7,672 nt of DNA from an uncultured Oscillospiraceae bacterium (GCA_934597165.1 CAKTQP010000067.1:1-7672), one strand, 5' to 3'; positions 1 through 7,161 are shown, counted from the stretch's first letter. The notes: generated by a model from the sequence alone, not told the origin. Numbers and translations: made by a program.

Positions 1-46
1 CTCAGCTGCGTTCCAGTTTTTGGCTTGCTCTCTCGAGCGCTTTGTT

Positions 47-75
47 AGTATACTAAATCCGTCGCAAAATGTCAA
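47..75 (-). promoter_or_regulatory. Near-consensus sigma-A promoter pointing out of the window
   Basis: Minus-strand TTGACA (70-75), a 17-base spacer and TATACT (47-52) form a -35/-10 pair of which only one base differs from the full consensus. Transcription would start near position 40 and run leftwards past base 1. The short transcribed part contains a small hairpin (GCTC 27-30 with GAGC 35-38) and no start codon with a ribosome site. The gene or RNA it drives is outside the window. Confidence 0.8.
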
Positions 76-110
76 GCGTTTTTCGCAAACTTTTTTGCAT
101 TTTTTCGTAA
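76..110 (-). promoter_or_regulatory. A-tract upstream element (UP-like) of the left-edge promoter
   Basis: Just upstream of the -35 on the minus strand there are three A-tracts (plus-strand T-runs at 79-83, 91-96 and 100-105), spaced about 9-12 bases apart, roughly one helical turn. Such phased A-tracts bend DNA and are typical of UP elements at strong promoters. This also means the 3' end of the gerB transcript is A-rich rather than a clear terminator. Confidence 0.45.
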
Positions 111-141
111 ACAAATACTATGGTTCGAAATCCTTCTTATT

Positions 142-1224
142 TTACCATCTTTTCCGAACTTTTGCAACAACTAATGCCGCGCCTGGAATGAGATACCCTA
201 TTATAATATTGAGCGGCATCCCGATGGCCTGGTATCCGGCATCCATATCAAAGGCAGATTTGGGCAGCGCACAGCACGCGGCGACCAAGACTAAGATCAA
301 AATCCTTCGCACCCATTCCGGCCGTTTGGCCTCTCCCGCCACCTGACGCAAGGCTTGTTCGGCGGAAAAGGCCAGGACACCCATGAGCGCGGTATCCGTC
401 ATCATCCACATAGCAGAGATGATGTACTCCAATCGTTCCATCGCGCCTGTAACGGAGACCTCTTTCGCCAGTGTAAAAAAGGGAACCTGCAAACGCTGGC
501 TCAGTTCCGGCCCGAACACGCCCAAAATGCTGACTGCAATCCCCATGGTGGCGCCAGTCAGCGCGACGACCCACCAGACAGCGCCGCTCTTCCTGGTCTT
601 CCACTGCACCTTGCCCAACAGGAAGCCCGCGGGAACCGCCATGCTGATGGCCGTACTCAAGCGTATCGTCCCCAGCCCCACCTCGCGCCAGCTGGTATCC
701 GTCACCGGCCACAGGTTATACAGGCGTATCTTCCCAATGGCCAGCAGGAGCACCGCGGCCAAGGTGAGGGTGACCACCCAGAAGAAAACTTTCCCGGCGC
801 GCAGCAAACAGTTCAGATCCTCCCGCACGATCCAAAGCTGCAGCACCGCCATGGCCAAGTAGAATACCAACTTGCCCGCCTCCGGGTAGACGGCCGAGAC
901 GTAGCGTTCCGCGTAAAAGCGCAGGTCCACTACCATGATCATTACCGTCCACATAGCGCTCAGGCCACAGCAGACCTTGCCCCAGCGGCTCCCGAAGGCC
1001 AAATGATACACGTCTCCCAGCCCGCTGTCTGCCGACATACGGCTCAGGCAGCGGAAGAGGAAGAACAGTAAAATGGACAGGGGCAGGACCGCCACAAGGG
1101 GCAGGAGCCAGGACGCTCGGCGGGCATCGATGATGCGGGTGGGGACAGCGTGGACGATAGGCGCCATCATCATGACGAAGGTCAAGATGCCAAATTGTCC
1201 CCCAGACAGCTTTTTCTGCTCCAT
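142..1224 (-). CDS. Spore germination protein, GerB family (spore permease, B subunit)
   Basis: This is the B subunit of the germinant receptor, a member of the APC-superfamily transporter fold (GerAB/ArcD/ProY, Spore_permease). In studied receptors this subunit holds the germinant-binding pocket. The 360-residue protein is almost all membrane: about ten hydrophobic segments can be drawn, near 9-27, 39-59, 83-101, 118-134, 144-164, 187-205, 216-237, 262-290, 307-320 and 335-355. The family-like features are the opening LSGGQFGILTFVMMMAP with a small-residue helix 1, and ERLEYIISAMWMMTD (263-277), which corresponds to the conserved helix 8 region. Length is typical (about 360). The ATG has a GGGGGAG site 4 bases upstream. 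It is the last gene of the operon; no strong terminator is seen between its TAA and the window edge. Ligand specificity cannot be read from the sequence. Confidence 0.93.
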   Translation of the reverse strand: MEQKKLSGGQFGILTFVMMMAPIVHAVPTRIIDARRASWLLPLVAVLPLSILLFFLFRCLSRMSADSGLGDVYHLAFGSRWGKVCCGLSAMWTVMIMVVDLRFYAERYVSAVYPEAGKLVFYLAMAVLQLWIVREDLNCLLRAGKVFFWVVTLTLAAVLLLAIGKIRLYNLWPVTDTSWREVGLGTIRLSTAISMAVPAGFLLGKVQWKTRKSGAVWWVVALTGATMGIAVSILGVFGPELSQRLQVPFFTLAKEVSVTGAMERLEYIISAMWMMTDTALMGVLAFSAEQALRQVAGEAKRPEWVRRILILVLVAACCALPKSAFDMDAGYQAIGMPLNIIIGYLIPGAALVVAKVRKRW

Positions 1225-1228
1225 TCCG

Positions 1229-1235
1229 CTCCCCC
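1229..1235 (-). promoter_or_regulatory. Ribosome binding site of the gerB-type gene
   Basis: Minus-strand GGGGGAG fills most of the 12-base gap after the gerC TAA and ends 4 bases before the ATG at 1222-1224. The spacing is short but the purine run is good. Confidence 0.6.
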
Positions 1236-1236
1236 T

Positions 1237-2382
1237 TTACGCGCCCTGGCCTACTCCTCGGCTTACGTCGTAGCTCTGCTGTATCACGCAGCCGGTCTTC
1301 ACGTGGAAGGTCAGGCTCTTCTGCCATTGCTCCCACTTTTGCTGGATCAGGCCAGCCTTCATGGGATACTGCGTCATCAACGTCCGTTTCAAATGGAGGA
1401 AATCCCCCACCTGCTGTTCCTGCTCCAACACCTGTATCGCCTCACGGGTCAAGGTTTTAGCCAGGGTCTTTTCCATGCGGCTCATGACGTCCTCATTCAG
1501 CTCTTCCAGTTTTCCGCTCGCTTCGGACAAGTCCGCCTGCACCTGGATATTTGCCGTCAAGTCGGTCAGCTCATCCCCTTGCCACTGGGCGCTCCACTTA
1601 CATTTCTGACCGGTCAGCTTTAGACCGGCTACGCCATCCTCCTCGGTGTCCAAGTCCAGATAGCTCATATCCCCCTGATTGAGCAGCAGGCAGACGCCCC
1701 GCCCCAATTCCGGCGGGAACCGTCCTTTTAAACTGGTCTCCTGGAACAACGCCATCCCGTCTGACACCAAGGTGTCCTGTTCCGCTTCCTTCCGCAGCCG
1801 CACCACCGGCATCATGGCCCAGCCGTTGTCGTACAGGTCGGACAAGAACTCCCGGACAGTACACGCCCACCCTTTGGACTCCAACGGAAGTTCCTTGCCG
1901 GTCTCCTGGAGGCGGTCGGTGGCGGCGATGTCCTCGCTGCCGGATTTGGTGACGATCTCCGCTGCGGTCTCTTCGGTGAAAAAGATCAAAGTATCCAACC
2001 GCATCTCATAGTCCCGCTGGATATAGTCCAAAATCCGGTCGATACCAGCCTCGGCTGCGCCCTTACCGATGACGCACTCGGTCACATGTCCATAGGTCAC
2101 GTAGCCGCTGCCGCTCTTTTGGATCATCTGACAGGCGGCAAAAATGGTGCTGGCCTCCTGCTCCAGGATCAGCGGTTCTTTGCCGCCGCTGCCGGAGTCC
2201 TCTCGTTTGGCACCGCTGGAGACGGTGACCTTCACCCGGCCTTTGGGGGCGCTGTCCACCGCCAGGGTACGCACCAGCTCCACGTTGGAGATGTCCTTGG
2301 GCTGGGGCAGGAACCGGGGGCTGCACCCACAGAGCAGGTTTGCTGTGAGCACACAGCAGAGTATCCACGCCACTTTTCTCAC
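1237..2382 (-). CDS. Spore germination lipoprotein, Ger(x)C family (C subunit)
   Basis: This is the lipid-anchored C subunit of the germinant receptor, exposed on the outer face of the inner spore membrane. I start at GTG 2380-2382, giving 381 residues (normal for the family); a longer open frame reaches back into gerA but has no ribosome site and no signal peptide. From the GTG the protein opens MRKVAWILCC, with a hydrophobic core and a lipobox LCGC whose lipidated cysteine is C20. The N-terminal Ger(x)C domain begins at ISNVELVRTLAVD (31-43), and a conserved block covers IFAACQMIQKS, YGHVTECVIGKGAAE and ILDYIQRDYEMRLDTLIFF (80-135). The C-terminal Ger(x)C domain spans about 205-381. The GTGA overlap (start 2382, gerA stop at 2379) implies translational coupling. 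The stop is 12 bases before the gerB start. Confidence 0.93.
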   Translation of the reverse strand: MRKVAWILCCVLTANLLCGCSPRFLPQPKDISNVELVRTLAVDSAPKGRVKVTVSSGAKREDSGSGGKEPLILEQEASTIFAACQMIQKSGSGYVTYGHVTECVIGKGAAEAGIDRILDYIQRDYEMRLDTLIFFTEETAAEIVTKSGSEDIAATDRLQETGKELPLESKGWACTVREFLSDLYDNGWAMMPVVRLRKEAEQDTLVSDGMALFQETSLKGRFPPELGRGVCLLLNQGDMSYLDLDTEEDGVAGLKLTGQKCKWSAQWQGDELTDLTANIQVQADLSEASGKLEELNEDVMSRMEKTLAKTLTREAIQVLEQEQQVGDFLHLKRTLMTQYPMKAGLIQQKWEQWQKSLTFHVKTGCVIQQSYDVSRGVGQGA

Positions 2383-3866
2383 TTTTGCCTCCGTTTCCCC
2401 TCTGGGTTCAGGGATAGATCCCGCAGTTTGATGTCCGGCATGGGACCTCGAATGACCCAGCCGCCGCCCTTGTGCTGCCATTCTTTGGCCACAAAGGGGG
2501 TCAGGTAGCTGACACCGCAGTTCTGCATTTTGGCCAGCTGGAAGATGAGGGCCGCCACCACCGTGGTCAGGCCGAACAATCCGGCAAAACAAGCCCCCAA
2601 CGCCACCAAAAAGCGCCAGATGCGCAGGCCGTTGGCGAAGTCCTGACTGGGCATGGTGAACCCGGCCATGCCCGCTGCCGCCACCACGATGATGACCGCC
2701 GGCGAAACGATCTTGGCCTCCACCGCCGCCTGTCCCACCACCAGGGCGCCGATGATGGAGACGCTCTGTCCGATGGTCTTGGGCATCCGCAGCCCCGCCT
2801 CCTGGAGCAGTTCAAAAGCCAGTAGCATGACCAGCACTTCAAACTGGGTAGAGAATGGCACGTCCTGTTTGCTGGCGATGATGGACAGAGCCAGCTGGGT
2901 GGGGATCATCTGTAGGTGAAAGGCGGAGACGGCGATATAGAACCCGGGCAGCAGGACGGTGACGATGATGGACAGGTAGCGCAGGAGGGTCAGGACGCTG
3001 ATGATGGACCAATGGTAGCTCAAATCCTGGGGCGTCCGCAGGAACTGGTTCAGGTCACAGGGCAGCAGACACCCCAACGGGATGCCGTCGATGAGCACCC
3101 CCACCCGGCCTTCCATGAGGCCGCGGCAGAAGCGGTCTGGCCGCTCGGTGAACAGCACCTGCGGGAACACCGTGTGACGGCTGTCCACCAAGTATTCTTC
3201 AATGTCCGACGCCGCCAGCAGGGCGTCAATGTCCATGTCCGCGATGCGCTGGGACACCTTGTCCACCAAGGTCCGATTGGTGATGTCCTCCACCCACAAC
3301 ACATCCACTGCCGTCTGGGACGTCCGACCAACCTGGTATTCCTCGCACTTGACCTTGGCGCTCTTCAGCCGACGACGCACCAGGGAAGTGCTGGTGCGCA
3401 CGCTCTCCACGAAGGAGTCCCGCGCTCCCTTGGCCTCTGTCTCATTCTCCGGCTCGCTGACGCTGCGTTTTTCCTCGGTGGGCACCGCGCAGGTCAGCAC
3501 GCCGTCGGGCAGCACCACCGCGCAGCTGCCGTCCACCATGGCCGCCACGGTCTCGTCCACAGTGGTCTGGGTCTGTACGTTCAGGTTCCAGATGACCCCT
3601 TGGAGCAGGTCGCCCACCTTTTGCACCTCCGCCGGCACCGGCCCGGTGATGAGCGGCCGCAGGACATAATCGTTGAGCCGCTCGCTCTTGACCATCCCTT
3701 CCAGCCAGCACACGGTACAGGTGCCGCCCTGCACCAGGACAATCTCCCGGCTGGCGAACTCCACACAGTGGGCAAAAGCGGACTCCAACCCTTGCAAATT
3801 CAAGGGCAGGTCGTAGACCACCTCCGGTTTCGGATGATGGGGGACATATTCCTGATGGCTTCCCAT
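2379..3866 (-). CDS. Spore germination protein, GerA family (A subunit of germinant receptor)
   Basis: This is the A subunit of a Ger-type nutrient receptor, which sits in the inner spore membrane and triggers release of ions and dipicolinate when germinant binds. The 495-residue protein has a large hydrophilic N-terminal half carrying the family signature region SFVESVRTSTSLVRRRL (151-167) and ERPDRFCRGLMEGRVGVLIDG (241-261). The membrane half follows, with segments at about 287-317, 339-356, 366-405 and 414-446. The block PFSTQFEVLVMLLAFELLQE (337-356) with GLRMPKTIGQSVSIIGALVVGQ after it is typical of the family. Length is normal (usually 450-550). Ten or so cysteines are scattered through it, including a CTVC pair at 50-53. 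It is the first gene of an A-C-B operon, preceded by a sigma-G-like promoter; its TGA overlaps the GTG start of the C subunit. The germinant cannot be deduced. Confidence 0.95.
   Translation of the reverse strand: MGSHQEYVPHHPKPEVVYDLPLNLQGLESAFAHCVEFASREIVLVQGGTCTVCWLEGMVKSERLNDYVLRPLITGPVPAEVQKVGDLLQGVIWNLNVQTQTTVDETVAAMVDGSCAVVLPDGVLTCAVPTEEKRSVSEPENETEAKGARDSFVESVRTSTSLVRRRLKSAKVKCEEYQVGRTSQTAVDVLWVEDITNRTLVDKVSQRIADMDIDALLAASDIEEYLVDSRHTVFPQVLFTERPDRFCRGLMEGRVGVLIDGIPLGCLLPCDLNQFLRTPQDLSYHWSIISVLTLLRYLSIIVTVLLPGFYIAVSAFHLQMIPTQLALSIIASKQDVPFSTQFEVLVMLLAFELLQEAGLRMPKTIGQSVSIIGALVVGQAAVEAKIVSPAVIIVVAAAGMAGFTMPSQDFANGLRIWRFLVALGACFAGLFGLTTVVAALIFQLAKMQNCGVSYLTPFVAKEWQHKGGGWVIRGPMPDIKLRDLSLNPEGKRRQK
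2388..2392 (-). promoter_or_regulatory. Ribosome binding site that decides the gerC start
   Basis: Minus-strand GGAGG sits inside the last codons of gerA, 5 bases before a GTG at 2380-2382. It selects this GTG over longer in-frame starts upstream, and places the signal peptide right at the N-terminus. Confidence 0.85.
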
Positions 3867-3874
3867 GGCGCGCG

Positions 3875-3880
3875 CTCCTC
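3875..3880 (-). promoter_or_regulatory. Ribosome binding site of the gerA-type gene
   Basis: Minus-strand GAGGAG lies 8 bases before the ATG at 3864-3866 and supports that start. A second AGGAG copy sits directly upstream (within 3880-3885). Confidence 0.75.
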
Positions 3881-3895
3881 TCCTATTTCTGGGGC

Positions 3896-3924
3896 TATTA
3901 TGCCCAAGGCGGCAAAAAATAAGC
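3896..3924 (-). promoter_or_regulatory. Candidate sigma-G (forespore) promoter of the ger operon
   Basis: On the minus strand CATAATA (3896-3902) fits the sigma-G -10 pattern CATNHTA in all fixed positions. GCTTA (3920-3924), 17 bases upstream, fits the sigma-F -35 pattern GYWTA and matches sigma-G GHATR at four of five bases. A start near 3889 gives a leader of about 22 bases to the gerA ATG, with the ribosome site in the middle. No sigma-A pair at proper spacing is visible here. GerA-type operons are known to be made in the forespore under sigma-G, which agrees. The -35 overlaps the base of the CapA terminator stem. Confidence 0.6.
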
Positions 3925-3955
3925 GCTCAGGCAGGGATTTTCTGCCTGAGCGCTT
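3914..3955 (-). terminator. Strong rho-independent terminator of the CapA gene
   Basis: A perfect 14-bp stem (AAGCGCTCAGGCAG at 3921-3934 with CTGCCTGAGCGCTT at 3942-3955) and a 7-base loop begin 9 bases after the CapA stop. On the minus strand the stem is followed by ATTTTTT (3914-3920). This is a textbook intrinsic terminator and separates CapA from the ger operon. Confidence 0.93.
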
Positions 3956-3964
3956 GGGATGTTT

Positions 3965-5074
3965 TCACTTTTTCTCGTACACGGTGCCATCCGGTTTGAT
4001 ACCGGCGTTGACAGAGATGGACTCCAACAGGTTGTAGACACTGCTGCCGTCGGTCAGGTATTTGGTCACGCACCCGGCCTGGTGAGCGGGGACGATGGTG
4101 GCGTCCAGCTTCCAGTCCTCCTTGGTGCCAGTCACGTGCAGCTCCAGCAGGCAGGTGAGCAAATCCTTTTCGTTGAACCAGAAGTTGCCCAGGTTGTAGA
4201 AGATGGGCGCGCCCTTGTAATACTCAATGCCCTGGAGGCAGTGGGAGTGGGTGCCCACGATCACGTCAGCACCGGCGTCGATATAGGCTCGCGCCGTGTC
4301 CTTCTGCACCTGTTCCAGCTCATAGCTGTACTCGATGCCCCAATGGACGCAGCAGACCACCAAATCCGCCTGCTGTTTGGCCTGGGCGATGACCTCTTTG
4401 AACTGGGCGGGGTCGTAGCAGCTCAGAACGCCCGGAGAATCCTCCCCGGCGTCCGGGGTGTACAGGGTCAGCTCCGCTCGGGTGGCGTTCACATAGGCCA
4501 CTTTCAGGCCGTTCAGGTCGTAGACCAGAGGCTTCATCGCCTCTGCCTTGTTATGACCCGCACCCACGTAGTCGATGCCCGCCTTGCTCAGGTTGTCCAG
4601 GGTGTCGTTGAAGGCGTCCTTGCCGTAGTCATAGATGTGGTTGTTGGCCAAGGTCACCAGGTCAGCGCCCATCTCCTTCAGGTAGGAGATATTTTGCGGT
4701 TTTGCCCGGAAGGTGTACGCTTTCCCCGCCAGCTTTTCGCCTCGGTCGGAGATGGCGAACTCGTTATTGATACAGCACAGGTCTGCCTGGTTCATCTTCT
4801 CCAACAGCACCGGGTCGATGCAGGCGGACAGCTTCCCGCCGGCGGAGTTTTTCAGGTACTGCATCACATACCAGTCATCATCCAGGTTGATGTCGCCGGT
4901 GAAGGCCAGGGTCAAGTCCAATTTCTCCGGCTCCGTCTGGGCAGGAGCAGAGCTGGCGGCCGCGCTCTGTGTGGGCGCAGCACTCTGGCTGGAGTTGGAG
5001 TCCCCGCCGCCGCAGGCGCAGGTGGTGACCAGCAGGAGGGCGGCGGTCAAGAGCAAAGAAAGGGTTCGTTTCAT
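3965..5074 (-). CDS. CapA/PgsA-family lipoprotein (PGA_cap metallophosphatase-like fold)
   Basis: This is a secreted, membrane-anchored protein of the CapA/YwtB (PGA_cap) family, whose calcineurin-like fold is best known from poly-gamma-glutamate capsule anchoring. Numbering from the upstream ATG (5075-5077), there is a signal sequence (KR, then a run of L/A/T/V), a possible lipid-attachment cysteine at C20 or C22, and a Ser/Ala/Gln-rich linker (about 26-50). The domain follows: FTGDIN (59-64), NNEF (104-107), LANNHIYDYG (143-152), VHWG (244-247), GTHSHCLQG (275-283) and YNLGNFWFN (294-302), all hallmarks of the family. Two ATGs are adjacent; the second (5072-5074) has AGGAG at a better distance (6 rather than 3 bases), so I start there (369 residues). 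There are no pgsB/pgsC genes beside it, so a capsule role is not supported here; many Clostridia carry such orphan copies of unknown substrate. It ends just before a strong terminator. Confidence 0.92.
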   Translation of the reverse strand: MKRTLSLLLTAALLLVTTCACGGGDSNSSQSAAPTQSAAASSAPAQTEPEKLDLTLAFTGDINLDDDWYVMQYLKNSAGGKLSACIDPVLLEKMNQADLCCINNEFAISDRGEKLAGKAYTFRAKPQNISYLKEMGADLVTLANNHIYDYGKDAFNDTLDNLSKAGIDYVGAGHNKAEAMKPLVYDLNGLKVAYVNATRAELTLYTPDAGEDSPGVLSCYDPAQFKEVIAQAKQQADLVVCCVHWGIEYSYELEQVQKDTARAYIDAGADVIVGTHSHCLQGIEYYKGAPIFYNLGNFWFNEKDLLTCLLELHVTGTKEDWKLDATIVPAHQAGCVTKYLTDGSSVYNLLESISVNAGIKPDGTVYEKK

Positions 5075-5080
5075 CATCTT

Positions 5081-5085
5081 CTCCT
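5081..5085 (-). promoter_or_regulatory. Ribosome binding site that decides the CapA start
   Basis: Minus-strand AGGAG lies 3 bases before the first and 6 bases before the second of two tandem ATG codons. The spacing favours the second ATG (5072-5074), which also gives a cleaner signal peptide start (MKRTLSLLL). Confidence 0.6.
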
Positions 5086-5094
5086 ATTACGCGA

Positions 5095-5120
5095 ACAGCC
5101 CCGTCGCAGGACGGGGCTGT
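5095..5120 (-). terminator. Hairpin between metG and the CapA gene
   Basis: A perfect 11-bp stem (ACAGCCCCGTC 5095-5105, GACGGGGCTGT 5110-5120) with a 4-base loop starts 11 bases after the metG stop. On the minus strand it is followed by TTCGCG, not by a U-tract, so it may be a leaky terminator, an RNA-stability element or a processing site. No separate promoter for the next gene was found in the 54-base gap, so partial read-through from metG is plausible. Confidence 0.5.
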
Positions 5121-5131
5121 CAGTTGTGAAA

Positions 5132-7081
5132 TCAGCAGAACTTTGCGCCTGCTTCGATGGCGTCGTCCAGGATGATCAGCTGGAGCTTGTCATTCTTCTC
5201 GGCGCTGAGCAGCATACCGCAGCTCTCCTGCCCCATCATCTTCCGAGGCGCCAGGTTGGTCACGGCCACGACGGTCTTGCCCACCAGCTCTTCCGGCTTG
5301 TAGTAGGCGGCGATGCCGGACAGGATCTGACGATCCTTGCCGGAGCCGTCGTCCAGGATGAACTTCAAGAGCTTCTTGCTCTTCTTCACGTTCTCGCAGC
5401 TCTTGACCTTGCAGACGGTCATGTCCACCTTTTCAAAGGTCTCGAAGTCGATCTCGTCCTTGAATTCCACAGTGGAGCCAGCCTGTTCAGCCTGACGAGC
5501 CAGCTCGATCTCCTTCAGGGTCTCCAGTTCCTTGTCCAGGTCGATTCTGGGGAACAGGTTCTCGCCCTTGTGGACAGTAACGTCAGCAGGGAGCAGACCC
5601 CAAGTGCCAGCGTCTTCCCAACCGGTCTTCTCCGCGCCGATCTGCTCGAAGATCTTGGCGGTGGTGTCCGGCATGAAGGGGGTCAGCATGATGGTGCAGA
5701 TGCGGACGGCCTCCAGCAGGTTGTACAGGACGCGAGCCAGGCGAGGCTTATCCTCGTCGTTCTTGGCCAGCACCCAAGGTGCGTTCTCGTCGATATACTT
5801 GTTGGCACGGGAGATGACCTCAAAGATGTCCACCAGAGCACCCTGGAAGGTGTAGGATTCCATCTTTTCATAGTATTTGTCCTTCAGCCCGGAAGCCAGT
5901 GCGATCAGTTCGGCGTCCTTCTCGTCGTCCGCCTGCTGTTCTGCGGGCAGGGTGCCGCCGAAATATTTCACGGCCATGGCAGTGGTACGGCTGACCAGGT
6001 TGCCCAGGTCGTTGGCCAGGTCGATGTTGATGCGCTTGATGAGGCTCTCGTTGGAGAAGTTGCCGTCGCTGCCGAAGGGGAATTCCCGGAGCAAGTAGTA
6101 ACGGAGGGCGTCCACGCCATAGCGTTCGGCCAGGATGATGGGGTCGATGACGTTGACGGTGGTGTTGGCCTTGCTCTTGGAGATCTTGCCGCCGCCCAGC
6201 AGCAGCCAGCCGTGGCCATAGACCTTCTTGGGCAGGGGTTCACCCAAGCTCATGAGCATGGCAGGCCAGATGATGGAGTGGAAGCGGACGATCTCCTTGC
6301 CGATGAAGTGGACGTCACAGGGCCAATATTTCTCGTAGTCGTCATACTTGTCGTTCATATAGCCCAGGGCGGTGATATAGTTGCTCAGTGCGTCCACCCA
6401 AACGTAGACCACATGACCGGGGTCGAAGGTGACGGGGATGCCCCAGGTGAAACTGGTACGGCTGACGCAGAGGTCTTCCAGGCCGGGCTTGACGAAGTTG
6501 TTCATCATCTCGTTGCGGCGGCTCTCCGGTTCCAGGAAACCGGGCTTGCTGAGCAGCTCTTCGATCTTCTGCTGGTATTTGGAGAGACGGAAGAAATAGG
6601 CTTCCTCCTCGGCGTCCTGTACCTCACGGCCGCAGTCGGGACACTTGCCGTCCACCAGCTGGGAATCGGTCCAGAAGGACTCGCAGGGGACGCAGTATTT
6701 GCCCTTGTAAGCACCCTTGTAGATGTCGCCGTTGTCGTGCATCTTCTCAAAGATCTTCTGGATGCTCTTCACATGATAATCATCGGTGGTGCGGATGAAG
6801 CGGTCGTTGGAGATGTTCATCAGCTTCCACAGGTCCTTGATGCCGCCCTTGCCGCAGACCACGTTGTCCACGAACTGCTGGGGGGTGATGCCGGCGGCCT
6901 TGGCCTTCTGCTCGATCTTCAGGCCGTGTTCATCGGTACCGGTCAAAAACAGCACGTCATAGCCGCACATTCTCTTGTAGCGTGCCATGGTGTCAGTGGC
7001 CACGGTGCAGTAGGTGTGACCGATGTGCAGCTTATCCGAGGGGTAATAGATGGGGGTTGTGATATAAAACTTTTCTGCCAT
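5132..7081 (-). CDS. metG: Methionyl-tRNA synthetase
   Basis: This enzyme charges tRNA-Met and initiator tRNA with methionine, using ATP, in the cytosol; it is a class I aminoacyl-tRNA synthetase. In order, the 649-residue protein shows the Rossmann catalytic domain with the HIGH motif (residues 19-22), a connective zinc-knuckle region with four cysteines (C130xxC133 and C147xxC150), the KISKS form of the KMSKS loop (299-303), the helical anticodon-binding domain (about 350-510), and a C-terminal tRNA-binding OB-fold (from about 545, with VDMTVCKVKSCENV and an RQILSGIA core). The length matches the roughly 650-residue Bacillus-type enzyme that carries its dimerising C-terminal domain in the same chain. 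The start is set by AGGAGGA 9 bases upstream. Its own sigma-A promoter and a long leader lie upstream; a hairpin follows the stop. No TTA, CTA or TCA codon is used. Identification is secure. Confidence 0.98.
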   Translation of the reverse strand: MAEKFYITTPIYYPSDKLHIGHTYCTVATDTMARYKRMCGYDVLFLTGTDEHGLKIEQKAKAAGITPQQFVDNVVCGKGGIKDLWKLMNISNDRFIRTTDDYHVKSIQKIFEKMHDNGDIYKGAYKGKYCVPCESFWTDSQLVDGKCPDCGREVQDAEEEAYFFRLSKYQQKIEELLSKPGFLEPESRRNEMMNNFVKPGLEDLCVSRTSFTWGIPVTFDPGHVVYVWVDALSNYITALGYMNDKYDDYEKYWPCDVHFIGKEIVRFHSIIWPAMLMSLGEPLPKKVYGHGWLLLGGGKISKSKANTTVNVIDPIILAERYGVDALRYYLLREFPFGSDGNFSNESLIKRINIDLANDLGNLVSRTTAMAVKYFGGTLPAEQQADDEKDAELIALASGLKDKYYEKMESYTFQGALVDIFEVISRANKYIDENAPWVLAKNDEDKPRLARVLYNLLEAVRICTIMLTPFMPDTTAKIFEQIGAEKTGWEDAGTWGLLPADVTVHKGENLFPRIDLDKELETLKEIELARQAEQAGSTVEFKDEIDFETFEKVDMTVCKVKSCENVKKSKKLLKFILDDGSGKDRQILSGIAAYYKPEELVGKTVVAVTNLAPRKMMGQESCGMLLSAEKNDKLQLIILDDAIEAGAKFC

Positions 7082-7090
7082 TGTCGCAGT

Positions 7091-7097
7091 TCCTCCT
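7091..7097 (-). promoter_or_regulatory. Ribosome binding site of metG
   Basis: Minus-strand AGGAGGA lies 9 bases before the ATG at 7079-7081. It is an almost full anti-16S match at normal spacing and fixes the metG start. Confidence 0.85.
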
Positions 7098-7161
7098 TTG
7101 TTGGCGCCGCCGAATGGAAGCGGGCCACAGTTTCTCTCTCCTCCGTCCTTCTAGCGAGTGG

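Larger units (their letters stand above)
1..141. other. Gene-free left edge
   Basis: No convincing coding region was seen after the gerB stop. The stretch holds the sigma-A promoter, the phased A-tracts and two weak hairpins (gcaaa/tttgc at 85-98 and gcg/cgc at 76-86). None of these is a convincing terminator for the ger operon, so read-through or a terminator to the left is possible. Confidence 0.5.

Noticed and set aside
20..346. 108-codon plus-strand open frame at the left edge
   Set aside because: It runs across the promoter and A-tracts and into the gerB 3' end antisense; there is no ribosome site and no recognisable domain.
2383..2592. N-terminal extension of the gerC frame into gerA
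   Set aside because: The extra 70 codons overlap gerA, read as low-complexity shadow sequence and would bury the lipoprotein signal. The GGAGG-GTG start at 2382 explains the protein much better.
2916..4037. 373-codon plus-strand open frame over gerA
   Set aside because: It is a shadow of the gerA-type gene in codon register, rich in H, Q and G, with no Shine-Dalgarno or domain.
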